The position numbers and the translations under genes are program-made. Shown in pieces: positions 1-6,298 of a stretch of DNA of 6,298 bases (position 1 is its first letter; each line of letters begins with the position of its first letter). Source of the stretch: Paracoccaceae bacterium (lineage in GTDB: Bacteria; Pseudomonadota; Alphaproteobacteria; Rhodobacterales; Rhodobacteraceae); assembly GCA_024742655.1 (NCBI GenBank), contig JANSYB010000149.1:1-6298 (forward strand), given 5' to 3'. The notes under the pieces are model-generated. The model did not search any database, was not told the origin of the DNA, and saw only the letters and a program-made list of their open reading frames with translations.

Positions 1-161
1 CCGCGCTCGAAGAGCGGCGTGCCCAGCGAGGTTTCCAACTCCTTGATCTGGACCGAGAGGGCCGGTTGCGAAATCGCACAGCTGTCGGCGGCGCGGCCGA
101 AATGGCCAACCCGCGCCAAAGCATCGAAATAACGCAGTTGTCTCAGGGTGATATTATCCAT
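1..161 (-). CDS. oxyR: OxyR-like LysR-family regulator, N-terminal part (cut by window edge)
   Basis: This is the first 53 codons of a LysR-type transcriptional regulator, starting at ATG 161-159 and running off the left edge. The visible part is the winged helix-turn-helix: an [20 protein letters not shown] segment at residues 6-25, then [13 protein letters not shown] at 31-43 (recognition helix) and LGTPLFER at 46-53. [14 protein letters not shown] is close to the OxyR subgroup. OxyR is a cytoplasmic regulator that senses hydrogen peroxide through a disulfide between two cysteines in its C-terminal domain. That domain lies outside the window, so sensing cannot be verified. Divergent placement 192 bp from katG strongly supports the OxyR assignment, because OxyR commonly activates an adjacent catalase gene. 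Cys28 lies in the DNA-binding domain and is not a sensing cysteine. I see no Shine-Dalgarno sequence before this ATG. It could still be another LysR regulator, but the katG neighbour makes OxyR the best call. Confidence 0.88.
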   Translation of the reverse strand, partial: MDNITLRQLRYFDALARVGHFGRAADSCAISQPALSVQIKELETSLGTPLFER

Positions 162-167
162 AATCAA

Positions 168-195
168 AAACTATCAATACTATCAGTATTTGCAA
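168..195 (-). promoter_or_regulatory. Candidate oxyR promoter (possibly leaderless)
   Basis: Read on the minus strand, TTGCAA (195-190) is followed 16 bp later by TAGTTT (173-168), then 6 nt before the oxyR ATG at 161. The -35 matches the sigma70 consensus at 4 of 6 positions and the -10 at 3 of 6. If used, transcription would start at or next to the ATG, which would fit the absence of a Shine-Dalgarno sequence. The assignment is by eye and weak. Confidence 0.28.
176..190. promoter_or_regulatory. Perfect dyad AATACT-N3-AGTATT, candidate OxyR operator
   Basis: A perfect inverted repeat with 6-bp arms and a 3-bp spacer lies between the divergent oxyR and katG genes, 14 bp from the oxyR start codon. 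LysR regulators bind dyads of this size (T-N11-A core), and OxyR sites are usually paired dyads. A second, imperfectly spaced dyad ATTAT-CC-ATAAT (153-164) covers the oxyR start codon; the two centres are about 24-25 bp apart, close to the roughly 22-bp repeat of tetrameric OxyR sites. The dyad falls inside the spacer of the candidate oxyR promoter and just upstream of the candidate katG promoter, which fits repression of oxyR and activation of katG. The dyad is seen directly; OxyR binding is inferred. Confidence 0.45.
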
Positions 196-196
196 C

Positions 197-217
197 TTAT
201 ATGTATCGTTGCGACTT

Positions 218-225
<8 letters not shown>
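197..225 (+). promoter_or_regulatory. Candidate katG promoter
   Basis: TAGAAT at 220-225 matches the -10 consensus at 5 of 6 positions. With a 17-bp spacer the -35 position would be TTATAT (197-202), which is poor, as is common at activator-dependent promoters. The candidate OxyR dyad lies directly upstream. A start near 232 would give a 5' untranslated region of about 120 nt before the katG ATG. No transcript data support this. Confidence 0.33.
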
Positions 226-2522
<2,297 letters not shown>

Positions 2523-2546
2523 TCACCCGCCACGGTGCGGAACAGT

Positions 2547-2580
2547 AACGGTGTCCCGGCGTGTCCGGGGCACCGTTTTT
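2547..2580 (+). terminator. Intrinsic terminator of katG
   Basis: A 13-bp stem follows the katG stop by 24 nt. The left arm 2547-2559 (AACGGTGTCCCGG) pairs with the right arm 2565-2577 (CCGGGGCACCGTT), with one T-G wobble pair, a 5-nt loop CGTGT and a T run at 2576-2580. This is a textbook rho-independent terminator and separates katG transcription from the downstream operon. Confidence 0.9.
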
Positions 2581-2585
2581 CGTTG

Positions 2586-2603
2586 AGTGGCCATTTTGTC
2601 GCG
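2586..2603. promoter_or_regulatory. Candidate RegA/PrrA-type binding site before the response regulator gene
   Basis: TGTCGCG (2597-2603) fits the conserved half-site of RegA/PrrA boxes (GNCGC type), and AGTGGCC (2586-2592) is an imperfect inverted partner 4 bp away. The site lies about 60 bp upstream of the response regulator start, so autoregulation is possible. These boxes are degenerate and frequent by chance in GC-rich DNA, so confidence is low. I found no convincing sigma70 promoter in 2581-2652. Confidence 0.2.
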
Positions 2604-2652
2604 CCCGTTGGGCAAAAGCGATCCGGTCCCGAGGCTGCAACGTATCCCTTTC

Positions 2653-2658
2653 AGGAGG
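2653..2658 (+). promoter_or_regulatory. Strong ribosome binding site of the response regulator gene
   Basis: AGGAGG, a full Shine-Dalgarno match, sits 5 nt before the ATG at 2664. It fixes the start there and not at the upstream in-frame codon at 2535, which lies before and runs through the katG terminator. Confidence 0.85.
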
Positions 2659-2663
2659 ATCAC

Positions 2664-3215
2664 ATGCAGCAATCCATCGATGAAAAGACCCTTTTGATCG
2701 TCGAGAACGACGCGGTGTTTCGTGACCAGCTGGCGCGTGTCATGGCCACGCGTGGGTTCGTGCCGATGAAGGCCGCCGGCGTGGCCGAGGCCAAGGCGGC
2801 CATGCAGGGCGACGGGCCGGATTACGCCGTTATTGACCTGCATCTGGATGACGGCTCCGGCCTCGAGGTGATCGAGGAACTCAAGCGCCGCCAGAAGGAC
2901 GCCCGTGCAATCATCCTGACGGGTTATGGCAACACGCCCACGGCGGTGGCCGCAGTCAAGCTGGGCGCGGTCGATTACCTGACCAAGCCGGTGGATGCCG
3001 ACGAGATCGTCGATGCGCTGATGGCCACCGACACGCTGCCGCCCGCGCCGGAAAACCCGATTTCACCCGAAGAGGCCAAGCGCGTGCATATAGAGCGGTT
3101 TCTCGCCCGCACCGACGGCAACATCACCCGCACGGCCCAATTGCTGAACATGCATCGCCGCACGCTGCAGCGAATCCTCAAACGCAGCCCGGAAGATGGC
3201 CATGCCGAAGGATAA
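2664..3215 (+). CDS. RegA/PrrA/ActR-type response regulator (divergent paralogue)
   Basis: This 183-residue cytoplasmic protein has a receiver domain (about 9-120), a proline hinge LPPAPENP (125-132) and a C-terminal Fis-type helix-turn-helix (about 140-173). That is the exact layout of the RegA/PrrA/ActR family, which works with a membrane kinase (RegB/PrrB) sensing redox state to control respiration, photosynthesis and carbon or nitrogen fixation genes. The phospho-acceptor is Asp58 (VIDLHLDDG), with Thr86 (ILTGYG) and Lys108 (YLTKP) also present. The acidic pocket reads Val-Glu14-Asn15-Asp16 where canonical RegA has VDDD, so one Mg-binding acidic residue is Asn. The C-terminal stretch NMHRRTLQRIL (162-172) equals that of classical RegA, but the segment before it (HIERFLARTDGNITRTAQLL) differs, so this is more likely a paralogue than the main RegA. 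It contains no cysteine. No kinase gene lies in the window, so it is locally an orphan. It is the first gene of a tight operon. Confidence 0.88.
   Translation: MQQSIDEKTLLIVENDAVFRDQLARVMATRGFVPMKAAGVAEAKAAMQGDGPDYAVIDLHLDDGSGLEVIEELKRRQKDARAIILTGYGNTPTAVAAVKLGAVDYLTKPVDADEIVDALMATDTLPPAPENPISPEEAKRVHIERFLARTDGNITRTAQLLNMHRRTLQRILKRSPEDGHAEG
3191..3195 (+). promoter_or_regulatory. Ribosome binding site of the DCC-family gene
   Basis: GGAAG inside the end of the response regulator gene lies 6 nt before the ATG at 3202, but directly abuts the other in-frame ATG at 3196. The spacing favours the start at 3202. Confidence 0.45.
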
Positions 3216-3594
3216 CGCCACCGCGCTGACGGTCTATTACGACGGGGCCTGCCCGTTGTGCCGGGCCGAAATCTCGCATTATGCGCGCTGCGACGGGGCG
3301 GACGGGATCGATTTCGTCGACGCCGCGGACCCCGATCAGCCGCTTGGCCGCGATCTGGAGCGCAACGCGGCCCTCGGGCGGTTTCACGTGCGTCGCGCCG
3401 ATGGGCGGCTTGTGTCGGGGGCGCAGGGCTTTGCGGCGATCTGGTCCGTGTTGCCGCGCTGGCGCTGGATGGCACGGCTCAGCCGGGTGCCCGGGGCGCT
3501 GTGGGTGATGGAAATAGCCTACCGCGCGTTTCTGCCGGTGCGCCCCGCGCTGTCGCGCCTCTTCGGTCGGCTGAGCCGCCCCTCGCACAAGTGA
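3202..3594 (+). CDS. DCC-family (DUF393) thiol-disulfide oxidoreductase-like protein
   Basis: This is a 130-residue protein of the DCC family, named for its conserved Asp and two cysteines. The signature VYYDGACPLCRAEI is at residues 11-24, with Asp14, Cys17 and Cys20 forming a thioredoxin-like CxxC. Members are predicted thiol-disulfide oxidoreductases, but substrates are generally unknown. A third cysteine, Cys30, is nearby. The C-terminal half (about 78-122) is rich in tryptophan, hydrophobic and arginine residues and may associate with membranes, although I see no clear transmembrane helix and no signal peptide. The gene overlaps the preceding response regulator gene by 14 nt and the following kinase gene by 4 nt, so the three are almost certainly co-transcribed and probably translationally coupled. 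An alternative start at ATG 3196 adds two residues. Family assignment is firm; cellular function is not known. Confidence 0.88.
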   Translation: MPKDNATALTVYYDGACPLCRAEISHYARCDGADGIDFVDAADPDQPLGRDLERNAALGRFHVRRADGRLVSGAQGFAAIWSVLPRWRWMARLSRVPGALWVMEIAYRAFLPVRPALSRLFGRLSRPSHK

Positions 3595-4910
3595 GCGCGC
3601 CGTCCGAAAAACGCGGCGTGTCGATCCCGACGGGCCGGATCAACCGCATGGCGCGCCTTGGCGGGCTGACCACCTCTTTGGCAGGCAACGTGGCCGCGCA
3701 AGGCAGCCTGCAACTGTTGTCCGGTCGCCGCCCGCGCCTCAAGGACCTGCTGCTGACCCCGTCCAACGCCGCCCGCGTCGCTGATCAGCTGGCCCGCATG
3801 CGCGGCGCCGCGATGAAGGCGGGGCAGCTGCTTTCGATGGAGACCAACGATATCCTGCCGCCTGAACTGGCCGATATCCTCGCCCGGCTGCGCGCCGAGG
3901 CGCATTTCATGCCGCCTGCACAGCTTAAGAAGGTGTTGATCGCCAACTGGGGTAAGGATTTTCTGGGCCGCTTCAAGCGTTTCGACGTGCATCCGATCGC
4001 GGCGGCGTCGATCGGTCAGGTGCACCGTGCACAGACGCGTGACGGGCGCGACGTGGCGGTGAAGGTGCAATATCCCGGCATCCGGCAAAGCATCGACAGC
4101 GACATGCGAAACCTCGGCATGATCCTGCGCGCCTCGAACATGGTGCCTGACGGGTTCGACCTGCCGCGCCTGCTCGAGGATGCGCGCGTGCAATTGCACG
4201 AAGAAACCGATTACGCGCGCGAGGCCGAGGCGCTGCGCCGCTTCAGCCGGCATCTGGAGGGCACCGAGGGGTTCATCCTGCCGCAGGTTCACGATGACCT
4301 GAGTACGGATGACATCCTGACGATGGCGTTCATCGACAGCCAGCCCATCGAAACCCTGGCGCAGATGGATCAGGCCACCCGCGACAGCGTGGCCACCCGC
4401 ATCCTGTCCTTGATGCTGCGTGAACTCTTTGCGCTACGCGACATGCAGACCGATCCGAATTTCGCCAACTACCGCTATCAGCCCGACACCGGGCGTCTTG
4501 TGTTGCTGGATTTCGGGGCCACGCGCCAGTTCGATACGCACCTGACGGGCGAGTGCCGCGCGCTCTTGCGGGCCTGTGTGCAGGGCGACCGGGACGCGGC
4601 GATCGAACGTCTGATCTCCATCGGCGTGGTCGGCGCGGATGTGCCCGACAAGGACCGCGCCCATCTGGGCATGCTGTTCGACATGGGGTCCGAACCGTTC
4701 CGTCAGGGGGGCGTGTTCGATTTCGGCACGTCCGATCTGCTGGCGCGGCTGCGCCGGGCGGGGCTGGTTCTGGCCGATGAGCAGGTCGCCCTGCGCGCCC
4801 CACCGACCGACGCGCTGTTCCTTCAGCGCAAGGTTCTGGGCTGTTATCTGTTGGCCGAACGCCTGCGCGCGCGGGTCGATCTGGACGCGCTGCTGGCCGA
4901 GTATCTCTGA
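3591..4910 (+). CDS. ABC1/UbiB-family atypical kinase, COQ8/ADCK3 type
   Basis: This 439-residue protein belongs to the ABC1/UbiB atypical kinase family, which supports ubiquinone biosynthesis. The diagnostic KxGQ motif is Lys76-Gln79 (MKAGQLLS). The alanine-rich nucleotide loop AAASIGQVH is at 137-145, the VAVK lysine is Lys158, and the ExD motif is Glu205-Asp207 (EETDYAREAE). The catalytic loop is MQTDPNFANY with Asp288 and Asn293, and LLDFGATR carries the Mg-binding Asp307. QTDPN-x-x-N in place of the HADPHPGN of E. coli UbiB, together with FMPPAQLK, SNMVPDG and a late FDFGT (376-380), matches human COQ8A/ADCK3. The two C-terminal membrane helices of E. coli UbiB are not visible. The start is GTG 3591, whose GTGA overlaps the upstream stop. 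No Shine-Dalgarno sequence is seen, so translation is probably coupled. The frame is open upstream to 3258, but that part lies inside the DCC gene. Kinase or ATPase activity toward a specific substrate is not established here. Confidence 0.93.
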   Translation: MSAPSEKRGVSIPTGRINRMARLGGLTTSLAGNVAAQGSLQLLSGRRPRLKDLLLTPSNAARVADQLARMRGAAMKAGQLLSMETNDILPPELADILARLRAEAHFMPPAQLKKVLIANWGKDFLGRFKRFDVHPIAAASIGQVHRAQTRDGRDVAVKVQYPGIRQSIDSDMRNLGMILRASNMVPDGFDLPRLLEDARVQLHEETDYAREAEALRRFSRHLEGTEGFILPQVHDDLSTDDILTMAFIDSQPIETLAQMDQATRDSVATRILSLMLRELFALRDMQTDPNFANYRYQPDTGRLVLLDFGATRQFDTHLTGECRALLRACVQGDRDAAIERLISIGVVGADVPDKDRAHLGMLFDMGSEPFRQGGVFDFGTSDLLARLRRAGLVLADEQVALRAPPTDALFLQRKVLGCYLLAERLRARVDLDALLAEYL

Positions 4911-4917
4911 GGCTCAG
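4907..4917. repeat. Palindrome CTGAG-G-CTCAG holding both convergent stop codons
   Basis: The kinase gene stop TGA (4908-4910) and the DUF2256 stop (TCA on the plus strand, 4914-4916) sit in the two arms of an 11-bp perfect palindrome, with 3 nt between the genes. Part of the symmetry follows simply from two facing TGA codons. No T run follows on either side, so it does not look like a normal intrinsic terminator. Confidence 0.5.
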
Positions 4918-5060
4918 CCGCGCGGCCTTTCGCGCCGGCACCGGTCCGAGCAATAGCGCACCTCGTCCCAGACCCTGGCCCATTTCTTGCGCCACGTGAA
5001 CGGGCGCCCGCAGGTCGCGCAGGTCTTGACCGGTAAATCGGATTTGCGGCGCATCTTCAT
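4914..5060 (-). CDS. DUF2256 small zinc-ribbon protein
   Basis: This 48-residue basic protein starts at ATG 5060-5058 and ends at 4914. It has four cysteines, Cys14 and Cys17 (CATCGRPF) and Cys37 and Cys41 (YCSDRC), spaced C-x2-C-x19-C-x3-C, which suggests one zinc-binding treble-clef or ribbon. The middle segment [17 protein letters not shown] is the hallmark of DUF2256 as I recall the family. Function is unknown. Its start codon overlaps the stop of the upstream photolyase-family gene (ATGA), so the two are very likely translated as a coupled pair. In my memory DUF2256 genes often lie next to photolyase/cryptochrome genes. An internal Met at residue 3 is an alternative start. A longer open frame reaching to 5309 is not credible because it lies inside the photolyase gene. 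Confidence 0.88.
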   Translation of the reverse strand: MKMRRKSDLPVKTCATCGRPFTWRKKWARVWDEVRYCSDRCRRERPRG

Positions 5061-6298
5061 GTCGACCCGTCCCCAAGCGGCAGGCTGAGTTGTGCGCCGG
5101 TCGCCTTGCTGCGGCGCTGTCCGCGGTTCGCTATCCCGCTTTTGCGGCTGCCGTGCCGCGATTGGATCTTTGCGGCCTCTTCGGCATAGGGCGCGCCGCG
5201 CCGCACGGCCCAGATCCGCTCTCGCGCCGTGCGGGCGGCGGCCGCGTGGTCGATGATCGGGGCCGGGTAGGCACGGCCCAGGACCATGTCGGCATTCTCG
5301 GCGGTCCACGGTTCCTGAAGGTGGCGGTCAGGGATGTCGCGCAACTCCGGCACCCAACGGCGGGTGAATGTGCCATCCGGGTCCTGATCCTGCCCCTGCT
5401 TGACCGGGTTGTAGATGCGCGGGGTGTTGATGCCCGTCGTGCCCGACTGCATCTGGATCTGGCTCCAGTGAATGCCCGGCTCGTAATCGGTGAAAAGCCG
5501 CGCCAGAACCTCGCCCGGTGCGCGCCAGTCCAGCCATAGGTGATAGCTGGCCACCGAAGTCACCATCGCCCGCATTCGGAAATTCAGCCAGCCGGTGGCG
5601 CGCAGAGACCGCATGCAGGCATCCAGAAAGGGCAGGCCGGTTTCGCCATTGGCCCAGGCCCCAAGGTGCGTGCTGTCGGGGGCCGAGGGGCGCAGCCCGT
5701 CATAGGCGCTGTGCAGGTTGCGGCGTTCCAGATCGGGCGCGTCCTCCAGTTTCTGGATGAAATGGCAATGCCAGTGCAGCCGCCCATTGAAGGAGTGCAG
5801 CGATTGTCCCCATCCGCGCGCCTGCGCGGGGGGGCCTGATTTCAGCGCGCGCTGTCGTGCCCAAGTGGCCTGTGCCACCTCGCGCATCGACAGCGTCCCC
5901 CAGGCCAGGTGCGGCGAGAGGCGCGAACAGGCCCGCGCCCCGGACAGGGGGGAGGACATGTCCCGCCGATAAGTTTTCCCGCGCGCGTGCAGAAAACTGT
6001 CGAGCAGGCGCGCGCCCTCGGCCCGCCCGCCGGTCTGACGTTCGGGGCAGGGGTCGGGCGCAAGGCCAAGCGCCGCGTCGTCCGGGATCGGGCCGGACGC
6101 AATATTGATAGGCGGCAGGGCCGGGCAGGGCGTCACCGGCTGGGCCATCAGCCGGTCCCACGCCGCCGCCCAGCCATCGCGGCTGGCCAGCCGCCGCTGC
6201 ACGCCGTGGTTCTGTATCTCGTGCCAGGGCAGGCCCTTGTCGCGGCACCAGCCCGCCACTGCCCTGTCCCGCGCATAGGTCCAGAGCGTGCCGGTTTC
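5057..6298 (-). CDS. Photolyase/cryptochrome-family flavoprotein (5' end missing)
   Basis: The frame is open from the right edge to the stop at 5057, giving 413 visible residues of a DNA photolyase/cryptochrome-family protein. These enzymes bind FAD and use blue light to repair pyrimidine dimers or act as light sensors. The first residues ([14 protein letters not shown], then HGVQRRL) are the end of the N-terminal antenna-binding Rossmann domain, so the true start is beyond the window; a GTG at 6259 is not the start. The FAD-binding domain has [13 protein letters not shown] (visible residues 125-137), [15 protein letters not shown] (172-186), TGWLNFRMR (235-243), DWRAPGE (257-263) and RIYNPVKQ (294-301). 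Tryptophans 237 and 258 match E. coli Trp306 and Trp359 of the electron-transfer chain. Trp278 (GIHWSQ) lies near the position of Trp382, but the NNGGW context of the classical enzyme is absent. A basic tail follows residue 350. Repair versus signalling function is undecided. Confidence 0.92.
   Translation of the reverse strand, partial: ETGTLWTYARDRAVAGWCRDKGLPWHEIQNHGVQRRLASRDGWAAAWDRLMAQPVTPCPALPPINIASGPIPDDAALGLAPDPCPERQTGGRAEGARLLDSFLHARGKTYRRDMSSPLSGARACSRLSPHLAWGTLSMREVAQATWARQRALKSGPPAQARGWGQSLHSFNGRLHWHCHFIQKLEDAPDLERRNLHSAYDGLRPSAPDSTHLGAWANGETGLPFLDACMRSLRATGWLNFRMRAMVTSVASYHLWLDWRAPGEVLARLFTDYEPGIHWSQIQMQSGTTGINTPRIYNPVKQGQDQDPDGTFTRRWVPELRDIPDRHLQEPWTAENADMVLGRAYPAPIIDHAAAARTARERIWAVRRGAPYAEEAAKIQSRHGSRKSGIANRGQRRSKATGAQLSLPLGDGST

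Noticed and set aside
2535..2663. Extended N-terminus of the response regulator starting at 2535.
   Set aside because: It would run through the katG terminator hairpin. ATG 2664 has a perfect AGGAGG at proper spacing and gives normal RegA length.
3258..3590. N-terminal extension of the ABC1 kinase by 111 codons.
   Set aside because: This stretch is the shifted-frame reading of the DCC gene and looks like arginine-rich GC-biased noise. Homology to ABC1 kinases begins after the GTG at 3591.
3519..4292. A 257-codon minus-strand open frame opposite the kinase gene.
   Set aside because: It is antisense to the conserved ABC1 kinase core, has no recognisable motif and crosses a gene junction.
5061..5309. 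Longer DUF2256 protein (131 codons) starting at 5309.
   Set aside because: The extra residues lie within the photolyase-family gene in another frame, and the family is about 50 residues long. ATG 5060 overlaps the upstream stop as expected for coupled genes.
5090..5539. A 149-codon plus-strand open frame opposite the photolyase-family gene.
   Set aside because: It is antisense shadow coding. The opposite strand carries clear photolyase motifs throughout this interval.

Overview
The window looks like chromosomal DNA of a high-GC alphaproteobacterium, most likely Rhodobacteraceae (Roseobacter group). This rests on recalled protein resemblance: an OxyR starting with a [17 protein letters not shown] motif, a RegA/PrrA/ActR-type response regulator, and an ABC1 kinase of the COQ8 type. 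No database search was possible. All genes are densely packed and share one GC-rich codon style. I see no mobile element, CRISPR array, tRNA or rRNA.

Layout. (1) Bases 1-161 (-) hold the start of an OxyR-like LysR regulator, cut by the left edge. (2) Bases 162-353 are an AT-richer divergent control region with a dyad suited to OxyR and a pair of interlocked dyads resembling an Irr/Fur-family box. (3) Bases 354-2522 (+) encode a complete catalase-peroxidase KatG, closed by a strong intrinsic terminator at 2547-2580. (4) Bases 2664-4910 (+) form a tight three-gene operon: a divergent RegA-type response regulator, a DCC-family (DUF393) CxxC protein and a COQ8/UbiB-type atypical kinase, with gene overlaps of 14 and 4 nt. 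(5) On the minus strand, entering from the right edge, are a photolyase/cryptochrome-family gene (6298-5057, 5' end missing) and a 48-residue DUF2256 zinc-ribbon protein (5060-4914) joined to it by an ATGA overlap. The two transcription units converge with only 3 nt between stop codons.

How the genes may work together. oxyR-katG is a classic peroxide-defence pair. The next operon links a redox-type regulator, a thiol-type protein and a ubiquinone-biosynthesis-type kinase, which suggests (as inference) a role in quinone or redox homeostasis. The photolyase/DUF2256 pair belongs to light-dependent DNA repair or light sensing. The theme is oxidative and photo-oxidative stress in an aerobic, light-exposed bacterium.

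The points most worth a second look are the regulatory architecture between oxyR and katG, the RegA paralogue with an altered acidic pocket and a near-identical recognition helix, the COQ8-like (rather than UbiB-like) kinase, and the conserved-looking photolyase/DUF2256 pairing. Nothing here is clearly a wholly new system.
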